Position numbers and translations under genes: made by a program
In this document: positions 11,954 through 23,170 of the stretch, one piece after another
Position numbering within the stretch: position 1 is the stretch's first letter
How the letters are laid out: each line of letters starts with the position of its first letter
Assembly (NCBI GenBank): GCA_032173965.1
Contig: CM063284.1
Coordinates: forward strand, 134,159,125 to 134,223,124
Direction: 5' to 3'
DNA from: Sitta carolinensis
Lineage: Eukaryota > Chordata > Aves > Passeriformes > Sittidae
DNA: 64,000 bases
The notes under the pieces: generated by a model
Database searches by the model: none
Seen by the model: the letters and a program-made list of their open reading frames with translations, nothing else
What the model was told of the DNA's origin: nothing

Positions 11954-13466
11954 TCATGGAATCACAGATATATAGGGCTGGAAGGTATCTACAGACATAG
12001 GATAATTCATTCCCTATCCTCACTGTTCATAAAACAAGCATGACATATCTCACTTGTTCTTAAAAACCTGCAGCGAAAGAGATTCTGCAAACCTGCCTCA
12101 GTAAACCTTTTCAACACTTAACTGCCCTTCCAATTGGAAACCTTGTAACCTGAATCTCCTTTGCTTCAAATTATTTGGCTTTCTTCTCTTACAAATCCCA
12201 CTCAGGCCCTAAGAATAATTGATCGCAGCACTCTTTCTAGCAATCTCTCTATATTTGAAGACATTATCATGCCTGCCTTCGGTCTTCCCTTTTCCAGACT
12301 AAACAAATCCAACTCGTTCAACCTTTCCTTGTAGGTCATGTTTTCCAAAGCTCTTATCATTCTTTTTGCTTTTCTCTGGATTCTCTCTAAATTGTCTGTG
12401 TCTGTTCTGAAGTGTGGTGGCCAAAATGGGAAATGTTACTCCAGCTGAGGGCTGAGCAATACCCAAGGAGAACAGGACATCAAGAATAGCACCTCCAATA
12501 GCTTATACACAAGACTTCTGATGTCCCTTCAGTTAAAGGGTTTTTGCAATAGCAAGAAACAGCTTAGTTTATGGCCTTCTCTGTTTGTTTTATATTAATC
12601 TTAACTATTTATTCTTCATTTAACAAGAACTATATAAGTTCTCTAAGTAAAGTGTTCTGCATACATATTAACTTCATTTCATGTTCACTTGTAAATGCTT
12701 TCTCCAGGATTTGACAAATGGCTTGTATTCTGACTGAACTGCCATAATGCTTTGCAGTTCTTGTCTTATTCCATGTAGTTTTGGGACAAATGCAAAGTAT
12801 AAAAAACATAACTGTGTCCTCCATCCCACTACTGAGATTGTCAGTGGAAATCATAGAAGAACAGAGGCACCGGTAGGGATTCTTAGAGGATTCTGTTTGA
12901 AATATCCTCCAGTTTGACAGGGAATCTGTACTAATCATTGTGGTGGGTGCTGTTTTCCAAACACTTCGTCACACTCTCTTCACTAAATCATCCAGACCAC
13001 ATTTCTCTTGCTTATGAGAACAGTATGCAGAGTCGTGTTGAAAGACCTGCTGAAGTCAGGATTTATCAAATCTGCCTTCTGCTACGCTGTTATCCAGTCA
13101 TCCTGTCAAAGAAAGAAATTAGATTCATGTGATCTGTTATTGACAAATCTATGCTGACTGTTTCTTTTCACCTTGTTATCTTCTTGGTGCTTTCAGCTGG
13201 ATTGTTTAATGATTTGTTGGTGCGTCTTTCTTGCTGTCTTTAGCTAGACTATAGTTCAAAGATTCTATTCTTCTGCTTTTTTTTAAAAAAAAAACAACAA
13301 AAAACCCAGTTACTGTATTTGCCATTCTCAGTCCTTTGGAATCTCTCCCATACTTGACAAGATTTTGGACACAATGACTGATAGTCCAGAAATTACTTCA
13401 TATAGATCATTACAGCCTAGTAACTGAATACCATTTGGCACTATAAACTTGAATACATGTAAATTA
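11954..13466 (-). mobile_element. CR1-type LINE, about 1.5 kb, 5'-truncated
   Basis: The plus strand reads as the reverse complement of CR1. It starts with the 3'-end signature ATGGAATCACAGATATATAG plus GGCTGGAAGG. It passes through blocks matching CR1 (CTTTTCCAGACTAAACAAAT near 12291; TTTCCTTGTAGGTCATGTTT near 12323; TACTCCAGCTGAGGGCTGAG near 12436). It ends in the reverse-transcriptase coding part (GACAAATCTATGCTGACTG near 13142; AGAAATTACTTCA and AACTTGAATACATGTAAATT near 13450). The reading frames are broken by stops and indels and the element is dead. The style of sequence resembles older CR1/L3-like lineages rather than the youngest avian CR1. It probably predates the adjacent better-preserved CR1 pieces. 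Confidence 0.85.
13280..13305. repeat. T-run/A-rich tract inside CR1
   Basis: A T8-A10 junction followed by ACAACAAAAAAC interrupts the CR1 match here. It is probably a later simple-sequence expansion or a small insertion into the old element. Confidence 0.5.
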
Positions 13467-13772
13467 TGTACATACCAGGTCTTTAACTTGATTTAATTAA
13501 GACTTTGTTGGATCTATTCTCAATATATTGCTCAAACTATCATATGAATTTTTATGAAAGTAACACTTTTTAATGGGATTTATTTTCTGCCATATTGAAG
13601 TATATATTTGAAAGAATTTCCAAAATCTGTTTACATTTTTAAAAATCTGTATGGTGCAAGAACTAGTTTGAAAGAGTTTTGGCTCCCAGGAGTATGTCTA
13701 TAATCAAGTGACAGTAGTGAACCAAAACGGGTCAAAAGAAATAGGATAGGGAAAAAAAAAGAGAAGAGTAAT

Positions 13773-13922
13773 GGAATTACTGAATTTCAAGGTTGAAAGG
13801 CCCCTCAAGAGATTGTGCAGTATAACAGCTTTCACAGAATGAAGGTCACAGGGGACTAGACAAGCTCCAGCTGATAGTTTATACCCAGCTTTTAATATCT
13901 CTAGTTGTGTGGTTTCCATCAA
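13773..13922 (-). mobile_element. CR1 LINE fragment (3' end)
   Basis: GAATTTCAAGGTTGAAAGG followed by CCCCTCAAGAGAT reproduces the reversed CR1 3'-terminal block ('ggttggaagggacctcaagagatcat'). The TTAATATCTCTAGTTGTGTG and GTTTCCATC at the right correspond to the CR1 block 'atgtctctagagatggggattccacc'. The copy is short and diverged. It lies about 90 bp from an oppositely oriented CR1 copy. Confidence 0.65.
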
Positions 13923-14007
13923 AACACAGTATTTTAGAATTCTGATTATTGAATGATTTTGTTAGCATCATTCTGTTTTTCCCCATTCATATTAAGGCGA
14001 TTTCATC

Positions 14008-14346
14008 ATTCATATAAATACCTACCTGAAAAGAGGGTGCAAAGATGGAACCAGGCTCTTTTCAATAATGCCCAGTGACAGGACAAGAGGTAATGGAGAC
14101 AAACTGAAACACTGCAGGATCTGTCTGAACATAAGAAAACACTTCTTTCCTGTGAGGATATCTGAGCACTGCTACAGATTGTGCAGGGAGATTTTGGAGT
14201 CTCTCTCCTTAGAGATATTATAAAAACACCTAGATGTAGTCCTGTACAAATGGCTCTAGGTGTCCCTACTTGTCAATCTGGGTTGAACCAGATGACCTCC
14301 AGACTTCCCTTCCTAGCTGAACCATTCTGTGATTCTATGATCCTAT
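14008..14346 (+). mobile_element. CR1 LINE 3' end, forward
   Basis: This is a clear CR1 3' tail in forward orientation. It includes CCAGTGACAGGACAAGAGG (14072), ACTTCTTTCCTGTGAGGAT (14141), GAGCACTGC, TTGGAGTCTCTCTCCTTAGA, GAACCAGATGACCTCCAGA and the terminal ATTCTGTGATTCTATGATCC repeats that define the CR1 3' end. Similarity is high enough to follow continuously, making this the best-preserved CR1 in the window. It is 5'-truncated to about 340 bp, as most CR1 copies are, and contains no functional frame. Confidence 0.9.
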
Positions 14347-15740
14347 CCCTCTTCCGAAGTCAGGGAAAGCATTTGAATATTTTCACATGTATCCACAGTT
14401 TAGGCTCCTGTAATTGAGTTTTTTTCTAGTCTAAATAAACCCATTTTCTTCACTATTTTCTTGCATCTGCTACTCATTTCTAACCAGATGTAGATTTGGG
14501 CTACTAAGAGAGCTTGGTATCAATATATCTCTTTGTCAGGAATGCTTAAACGTTGTTCTATGTGTCATGTTCATATACAATGAAAATGTATTTGCCGCTC
14601 ATTGCTGGCTGAAAAATCTCATCAGAAGTGATCAATTATATGTTGGCAAATTGGGAGGTATTTCAAATGAAGCACAGTAGGAGTCTTTGGCAGGTCTAGG
14701 TTTATTCAAAAGTTCCATTAAGAAGCTTCTCTAGCTGTATCTATCTGCACGTCAGTTGAGCAAATAGTGGCATCACACATCCCTGGATTTACCTTCAAGC
14801 AAGGTCAGGAGTAGAGAAGATGAACTCTTCGATAGACAATTCACAAAAGAGTTAAAGAAGTGAAAGGGTTTTTAAAAGCAAATGTAAGTTAGAAAAAACC
14901 CAACATTTTTTACAGTAAATCTGATGATATGCCTATAATTAAGTCACATAGGTTAAAGGCTTGTTATGCTAGGATTAACATATGGTAAATACATCCACTG
15001 AATTTCACTGAGATTCATATGATGATTACATATAAAATTCCATGTAATGAGATATATTTATCATCAAAAGGTCTTTGGCCTTTAAGAAAATGTTACAACA
15101 ATTATCCTGTGAACGTGAAAAGTCAATAGAGGTATAAATGCATGTTTTTATGCCATTATTGTGACTGGATTAATTTCAACCGACCAGCCCTGCTGACATT
15201 AAGCCATCAAGGGGGAAGCCTAGTGTTACTCATACAGCCTCTCAGCATGCCCTCTCATCTCTCCTTGTCTGCTTGGACAGACAGAAAGAATTTTTTTCTC
15301 CACTCCATCCTTTTATAATCACAGCTATGGAGTTCCATAGTAAGTACTGCAAGATACAATGTCCTAGAGCAAAGTTTTTTCTTCTTGTATTTCCCAAATC
15401 TCTCAATTACTAAAGTTGTATTAGACAGCAAACACTAAATTTCAGCAGTCACTATTGTGATTTGGAGTAACATATTACTATTGTGCAGCAAGTGGAGGCT
15501 CATAAAAACAAGGGCAAATAAACTGTGGAGTTATAGCAGAATAATAATTTTCTTCCATCACTGTGAAAGTGGGATGCAAAACTGAAGGTATGCGTGAACA
15601 AGCAGTAAAGAGACAACAAATAGATCAAACAGATACACACACAGGTGGCACGCCAACCTAGATCCCTAGAGCTCTTCTCCAAAGAGCAGAAACACCCATA
15701 AAGTAATTGCTTCCCTTTTTTTTTTCTGATCTTAAGTGTC
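14347..15740. other. Unique non-coding sequence left of the LTR
   Basis: No gene or repeat is recognised. Some CATC/CTCT-rich sequence occurs near 15230-15310. The last 30 bases before the LTR contain a T-run. Confidence 0.5.
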
Positions 15741-15746
15741 TTGTCC
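15741..15746. repeat. Target-site duplication, left copy
   Basis: TTGTCC directly precedes the LTR's 5' TG and is repeated exactly at 16331-16336. Confidence 0.88.
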
Positions 15747-16330
15747 TGTAGCAGTGTGCTTTTTAAGTTTTTGGAATTTTTATATTGTTATATGGTTCGT
15801 TTTATGTACCCCTATGTTCTTTCCCTATTTGATTCATCCCCCCGGTTTCTGTTACCTGTCAATCTTGAGTTCTGTAACCCCCAGACCCTGCCTGTCACTC
15901 TGAGACCTCACCTTCAGCCTAGAAAGTTCTAACAAGATCACAGAGTGATTGGACGGAATTCCCCCTTTTCCCCCCCACTGTATTCAGGTTTGTTCCCCTA
16001 CATGTCACTAAGTTAGAGAGCCGTCTCCACTTATCCCTAATTGGTCCCAGGTCAGACCCTACCCCGAGTTCCTCCCCCCTTTATCAGCTGCTGTACTCAG
16101 GTGTGCAGGGAGGCTTCACCTGAGCTGTCACCCGTGTCTGGGGGTCCCCGCTGCCGGACAAATAAAACCAATGGTTTAAGGCCAGGCGGGGTCTCCCTCT
16201 TTCTGTGCTGCCATCGCCGCTCGCTGCCCGCAGACCAGCCGGACCCGCGGGTTCCACAAAGTTCATCTCGCTACTGAGCCGTGCCCTCGCTGCAGCGGTG
16301 CCAGGGCTGGCCGGGGCAGACACCGTAACA
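15747..16330 (+). mobile_element. Solo LTR of an endogenous retrovirus (class II/ERVK-like)
   Basis: The 584-bp element begins TGTAGCAGTG and ends CACCGTAACA, imperfect inverted termini with the canonical TG...CA. It is flanked by an exact 6-bp duplication, TTGTCC. Six-base duplications are characteristic of alpha-/betaretrovirus-like (class II) integrations. A polyadenylation signal AATAAA at 16161-16166 sets the plus-strand orientation. A TTTATC box about 85 bp upstream could be the TATA site; the GC- and CpG-rich part after the signal fits U5. No primer-binding site, internal region or second LTR follows, so the provirus was probably removed by LTR-LTR recombination. No retroviral protein is encoded here. 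The intact duplication and preserved CpGs point to a fairly recent insertion. Confidence 0.9.
16161..16166 (+). promoter_or_regulatory. LTR polyadenylation signal AATAAA
   Basis: AATAAA sits about 170 bp before the 3' edge of the LTR, as expected at the R/U5 boundary. It fixes the element's orientation. Confidence 0.75.
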
Positions 16331-16336
16331 TTGTCC
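16331..16336. repeat. Target-site duplication, right copy
   Basis: TTGTCC follows the terminal ACA of the LTR and is identical to 15741-15746. Confidence 0.88.
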
Positions 16337-19300
16337 CAGTTAGTTATTTTCTTCTTGCTGTATAACATTCCCTGTTGCTTAATAGCTAAAATTTCTAGTC
16401 TCGGGCAGTCTTTTGGTCACAGGTACTTAGTAATGTGGATGTTAATAGGATGTCCTGTTTGAGCACAAACACTGCGTTTAAGGAGACTGGAAGCAGATTT
16501 AGAGTGGATTGTCTGCCTTGGACCCTGAGAGGGCTTGCACCTTGCTTTCAAGCACAGGAGCAGCCTGGTGTAAATCTTATTTACCAAGTTCTTATTTACT
16601 TATTCACTTATTTGTTAAGTACTTTTTGTTTTAACATTTGTAACAGCAGTGTTATACCTCTTGACCATTTTACATTAAAGCAATATTCAACCACAAAGGG
16701 ATATAATTATAAAAATCAGTAACACTCTTCAGTGGATTAAACAAGGACAGTTTTTACTTCTGTTTCAGTCTGCAAAATGCTGGGAATTTGACAGAGACCT
16801 AAATGACTATTTACTCAAAATTTATTTATTTATTTCTCTTTCTTTAGTAACATTCTACATTGCAGATTCTTGCCTTCCACTGTTGTCTTGTGAAAGACAA
16901 GAAGAAAATATGTATATTTCTCACCACTACTTATTATTTCACATTCTTAATTTTTCTCCCCAAAATGATTTGTACATTTAATAGGATTCCAAGCAACTAA
17001 GTATACCGTTTTTGTCTATAAATTGCAAATTAAGTTAAGCTATGAGCTCTTGTTTGGAAGTATAGAAGTTTACATTGTATTATATTTAAAGGCAGCTGTC
17101 TTTTGTGGAATTTTAAAATAGGCTATTTTTTATCAAAGGTTTTCCTTTCATGTCCTTTGATTACTAAGCTATATAAGTTAACCAAAGATAACTAAGCATT
17201 AACCCATGTTGCAGTTTTTATCTCCTTTGGCAATCCCATGAGACTTCAGCTAAGTACATTAAATGGAGCATAAATCTTTTAGTTGTTTTCATTAAGTCAC
17301 ATATTTAGAATACATATCCCAGTTTATTTGATCAATTGTAAAATATTAGCTGTTGCAGTGAAGATTTGTGACATGGTTTGCAGCAAGTGAACAAACATTT
17401 CTGTGGAGTGCTGAAAATTTTTGCTGGAATGCATGGATAAGTTACAACAATTAGGGTTTGGAACAGCCATTTGAGAGGTTTTTTTCTTTATGTAACTTGC
17501 AAATGTATGCTTAAAGGCCAGTAATACCAACAGGCAAGCTTTGAAGATAATTCTAATATCGGCTTAATATTCTTGGTTTGCATTTCTGTTAATTTTCCCA
17601 GTTTTTCTATCTTTTGTTCTTTTTTTAAAATTTTTTCTTTAATTTATTGGCCAGCCACAAACCCCAAGAAGAACACTGGCTGCAGAAGGGCAGGTGTTGG
17701 GAATAGAAGTTTTAGTGCATGGTGGGGCTTACCATAGTTTCCTAAAAACTCCATATTCAACTTGGTTCTGATATGAAACTATGAAATAGGAGTAGTTATG
17801 ATAAGTATTATTACATTAATTGTGTTGGTGGGTGGTCTGAATATAAGATTTGTATTAAATAATTTGTTGAAATCTTTTGTCCTTGAAATAATATTTTGTA
17901 CTTTCAAATTTGTTTTTGTCTAAGACTGACATTGTTCTACAAGGATTAGTATCATGCATCTCAAAACACAGCTAAAAAGGCTTATTTTCTCATTTACAGA
18001 AAGTGAAGCTCAGGTACTAAGGCATGACACAATTCCTTCAAAGTCACAGACAATAGAAAAACTAAGTTTAATGTCAAAATGTATGGACTTCAGCTAGAGC
18101 CTTACACTGACATGATCCTTTCTTGGCTCTTGTGTTTTTTTGAAAGAGAACAGTTTAGCTCCTTGGCTAAATTGCCTGGAGTAGAAAGAGTGTCTGGTAT
18201 AAGGTTTTGCTTATCCACAGTGATCCTGAATGTTTAATCAGGATCATTGTCCTGTGTCCTACTCTTTTTTTATTGACTTTTTTTATGTGAGCATCCCTTC
18301 CCAAATCAATAAGGCAGTTCATGTAATAGGAAATTTCTTAAGTGAACAAAGAACTTTGCATTATTTTGTTAAATAACTTTTAAACCATACTTTTAAACCT
18401 GTGCCTAAACCATCTTGATTTTCAAACCTTCACTGCCAAGGAAATAAATAAAACAATATTTACCTGAAAACTGTTCTTAAAGTATAACCTATGTTACCAT
18501 TTCAGTATTTCTGACCAGACACATAGGATATATGGATTCATCAGTACATAATGGTATTGCAGAAATTCAGACTTACTGCAGAGTTACATAACAATTTGAC
18601 AAGAACTGCATATGTACAAAGCAGTGTTCACATTTAAAATATGCAGAAAAAGCCATATGGAGATTTTTTGTACTTCCTTTACCTATATGATCCTGCAGTA
18701 ATTCTGTTTAGTTTCACAAATGTTCAAAGAGATTACATGAATGTCCAGTTTTGGTTTTAAAATTTAAACTGTGTATTTGACACAAATATTCAGTCAGCAG
18801 CTCAGACAGAAACATTTTGAAATTGAGAAGCATATAATCAACTTGGTAACAGACCTTCATATTCTTTAGAAACATTGCTAAAATTTGATTCTTAGTAATA
18901 GCCAATGTGGTAGTTCCAAAGCAAAAGCAGGACAAGTGCATGTGCCCCAAATCTTTTTAATATAAAAGGCATAGCTTCAACCTCATTTATGATAACTGCA
19001 GGTCTTTACAGCACTGGGAGGTCTGCAATTCCTTCTTTAGTTGTGCATCTTCTGATAAATTATTTAGCTCTTACTAACTCAGCAACAAAAGGCTTTAGCC
19101 ACCAAATATTTTGAATCCTGGTCTGGAATTCTTTGTTTTCTCTAAGACAAACAGTTAAGTAATGCTCCACAAAAGCAAGTGAGCTGTGCACTGCACATTT
19201 TAGGGACCATTATGTAGGCCAGTTTTGCTATCAGTAACACACCATTGGGGAATCAGTAACACATTGTTAAAAACTTGTGTACAACAGTCTTTTTTTGGCA

Positions 19301-22229
19301 GTGAAATACCCCCTTTGTGTTAATATACACTGCAGTTCTGCTTATTTTAGTCATGCTATACATTAAGTAGATATGATAGGTTGGCATTCATTGACAAATT
19401 AAGTGAGTTGATTAGAAATCTGAAATCTGCATGGACCTTCATTATGTTTGTCATGAATTGTAGGCCTAAAAAGTGCTTTTCAGATAAAAGACACAAAACA
19501 TGAAAGTGAAGCAGAGGCTGATAACCCTTTCTGAAGGAAGAGCTATTAGTAAGTCTCATTGCTTAGCCATCTAGTAAACACTTCAATGACTTCTGATTAC
19601 TATTAACCAACAGGATGATGTTTCTCTCAGTAAAAAAACCCCTTATGTTTCCCAAGCTGTGCATTTCACTTCAATAAAAAGATGGTAGCTTGGTAAAACA
19701 GCTGTGCAAATGTTGGCCAGTTTAAGAAAGCATAGGCAGATTTCCGTCTGTTGAACTACCTGTTTTATACAAAGCAATTAAAATGTTCTCAATAGAAACC
19801 ACAACTTTTTAAATATATATTTAATCAGATCCAAGGTGGTCATTGCATTTTTAGAATCACGTGTTCATTGAGCCTTCTTAAATCAGTCATTATGTGAAAA
19901 TCACATCTCTCACTTACATGCACTTGGTTTAGTATTTTCTCAGATCAAAATGTGTGATTTTTCATTGCTTAGACTATATCTAAATTTATAACTATGTGAT
20001 GAAGTGAGGTCTCAAATAGCTTAGAATCAGGGCATTCTTAGCCAACACTCATACCTCGGCCCTATGGAAGCCCCTGACAGCATAATTTAGGATTGCCTTA
20101 AACTGGCTCTAAATTGCATCCAATTAGCTGGAGTTCCAAGATGCTTCCTTCTAAGCAAAGAACTGCCAAACAGAGAAAAAAAAAAAAAAATCTACTGTTT
20201 CCTCATCAATGCTTCTATGGGAAAAGCTGTGAAAGAGACAATTAGAATGAAGACTGTGTATCAGTATGAAAGTTGATGGGAAAACACAGTCAGAGTTTCT
20301 GAGAGAATGACAACAGAGAGCAGAATCAATGTTCATGTGCTTAAATGCAGACAGAACTTTTAAGAAAAGGTAATATGTAGCTGAAAAAACAGGCATAATT
20401 CCAGTTGCACAGCCTTTATTTGAATAATTCACAAATTTTTTTTTTCAGTTACACTTTTAGACAACCATGGCTGTAACAGCAATTGAAATACCCAAGTGCC
20501 AAGGCAGTTATGAACATTTATTTTCAAAGGAGACAGTTTCATCAGTGTTGTTAAAAGCAATGGTTAAAAGAACTTAAATACCACCAGATAGGTACAGATT
20601 GATTCATTTTATGAGGAGGCAGGACATGAACAATTGAAATTGTCTTCTAGGGTATGTAGGGCATAAGCCACATGAAGTCTAGGCATGCTATTACTCTTCT
20701 ATTTGAGTCTGTACCCATCAACATGATGTTGTTACTGATTTAACTTCAATCAAAAACTACTTGACAGAGAAAATAAGTCACATCATGTTATGCAGATGAA
20801 GTTTATCTCTGTTCTGTAAGAGTATATCTAATACTCTAGGTACTGGGAAATGATTTACAGCTACAAAAAATCCTTTTTGTGTTTTGTTACCTCAGCCATA
20901 CTGCAGTAAAACACATTAGTATAGCAAAATATTTGGTATGCAGCAAAGTTTCCACCATAATTTTTAAAGGAAACTCAAGTAAAGTCTTGCAGCCTCTATT
21001 GAATGTTAGAAATTCTTCATAAAACTGGAACAAAACGCCACCTCATGAATATATTAAACCATGAACATAGTTCTGCATTGTTTCCAGGTAGATTTGAATA
21101 GTTAATCAGAAGAAGCAATGCATTTCTTTATTTACTAGGTAATCAGAAGCAGAGTCAGCCCTTTAAGTACTTCTCTGCTGTCAAAAATGAGGTTTCTAAT
21201 TAACAGATCTATTTTGTCTTTTTTAACACTTGCTCATTTTAAGGAATACAAAACACTTCTGGCTTGTTTAACATGCAAATTATTATTGGATGGTCTACAA
21301 GGCAGCTTGCAGGTCCAAGGTCCTAGGTAGAACCAGGTTTTTTTCAGTATCAGTAGGTCATCAACAGAGCATTTATGTCATAATGTAGGCATCAACACAA
21401 ATAAATCTACAAGTAAACCTTTCAATTACTTTAATCTGTGTTGAAGTTAAACTGCTTTGCTTAAGTGTGAAAATGCATTATCTATTAGTTTTGGATTCAT
21501 TGTGTCTTTATTCAACATACCTCTTAAAGAAAAAACAAATAAATACCACATAAACCCACTGAAGCTTTCAAATGCTTCAAGGAGCATTTAAAACAGTATT
21601 TGAAATATCATCAGGTGTGCTAAAATATAACTTTCAGGTGAGCTTGATGGGCTGTTATTACCACTGTCATAAGCATTATAGTTATTTAAATTATTTGATC
21701 TAATTTTAGGATAAGACAGGACCTCACTTCTGTAAGTGGTATATAAACAGAGACAGTCCCTTCTGCAAAGGTTGATGAAGCACAAACTTAGTAAAACCTT
21801 CCCTAGCTCTGCCTCAATCAACATAGGAATCCTAGCAACAGTCAGGTGTGCAGAAAAGAAATTACTTTCTGCATTAATCAGTGATGCTGCGTATATATAT
21901 TTACTGTAGTTAGGATAAGATACATTTGGTGCATATTTTGTGACTTCAGTGCAAATATAAGCAAGTCCTAACCATACAAAGCAACTTTTTCTGCTTAGTT
22001 CTGACCATTGAAGAAAAACATCATGTTCTTTTCAGCCTTTAATATCCAACATGGGCCAAGCATTGGCCTTGAGCAATTTTGATTCCCCTTTCCGTGCTCA
22101 ATGTTCTTCAAGTTTTGAGGCCAGTGGCCATAGACTTAATGGAACTCAGATCTTAATGTTGATAGTTCTGAACAATGCATTTGAGTCATCAAGCGCTTCA
22201 GGAGGAAGGAAACTTCTGTCTAAAGGGAC
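16337..22229. other. Long unique AT-rich non-coding stretch
   Basis: No reading frame above about 95 codons and no recognisable transposon. Small items include a TTTATTTATTTATTT run near 16820, an 8-bp perfect inverted repeat (GATCCTGA ... TCAGGATC) at 18222-18245, an A7C4 tract near 19632 and a poly-A run near 20176. Confidence 0.5.
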
Positions 22230-23170
22230 AGATTCTTGAAAAAAGTGAGTTACTGATGAAAGATTAAGGAAGTTTGTGAGAAGAGCCAGAAACGATTCAT
22301 GTTCTATTTGCACCTGCATCTTGAGCTTTGCGGGAAAGGGGTTGTTTAGCAGTGCTAAATAATTGTCAGATTAGAAAGGCTTCAATTTGATTTTTTTTCC
22401 CTTCCATTATAAAATCACACAAATCACAAGAGTTTCATCTAGGAAAATACAGAACGCTTGAATTTCCATAGTCCATGCATTTTCATTATTGTGTAATAAT
22501 TGTATTGCTTTCACCTACAAGTGGATTTCTTACTTAGCAAAACCTTTGAGATTATCAATAGCTTCTACATGGATTTAATGTTTGATAAAAATTTAGTGTT
22601 AATATTAAAACATCCAAGAATTCAAAACCAAACTAGGATTACAATCTCTTTTCACAATGTTTTGAGAGACTTCAGCACAAGGAAACTAAAGTTATCTAAA
22701 ATGACCTGCAGAGTGCTTTGGGAAATAATAGCCTTTTCACTTCTTTTCTTTTTCACTTCACTTTCTATAATAATTTTTTTTATAAGATATGGATAATGAT
22801 TGTGCATGATGGTTCATAATCTCTCTTCTGTATCTTAGTTTTCCTTTCATTTTTCTCTTCTTTGTATTTACTAAGTCAGCTTAACTAGTACCATTTCATG
22901 TTTCTCTCCACTTCATGGTGCGATGAATGCAGCCATTCTTCTCTCCCCATCATTACAGCTGGTCTTTGATCCAGTACAGCTAATTTATATTTACCAGCTA
23001 TCATCTACCATCAAAACTTTATTGGAAAAGAGGTGCACCTGGACTGAATTAATTTATTTTGATGGAGTTTGAGACTATTTTAGGACCTGTGGTAAGGACA
23101 CATTCTTAATGGAACACACAGAGCCATCTTCTAATTGGTGCTAGCAAGCACTTGTTTTGTGTCAACACAC
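22230..23170. promoter_or_regulatory. Candidate conserved non-coding element(s)
   Basis: Two subsegments (about 22250-22440 and 22920-23170) have mixed composition and clustered transcription-factor-like words. These include a TCF/LEF-type CTTTGAT at 22963-22969, the homeodomain-rich GAATTAATTTATTTTGATGG near 23046, and CAGCTG-like and CACCTG E-boxes. Nothing codes. Conservation cannot be seen from one sequence, so this is a guess from composition. Confidence 0.2.

Noticed and set aside
16041..16462. Overlapping frames of 78-95 codons on both strands near 16.2 kb
   Set aside because: They fall within or across the non-coding solo LTR and are open only because of its GC-rich composition.
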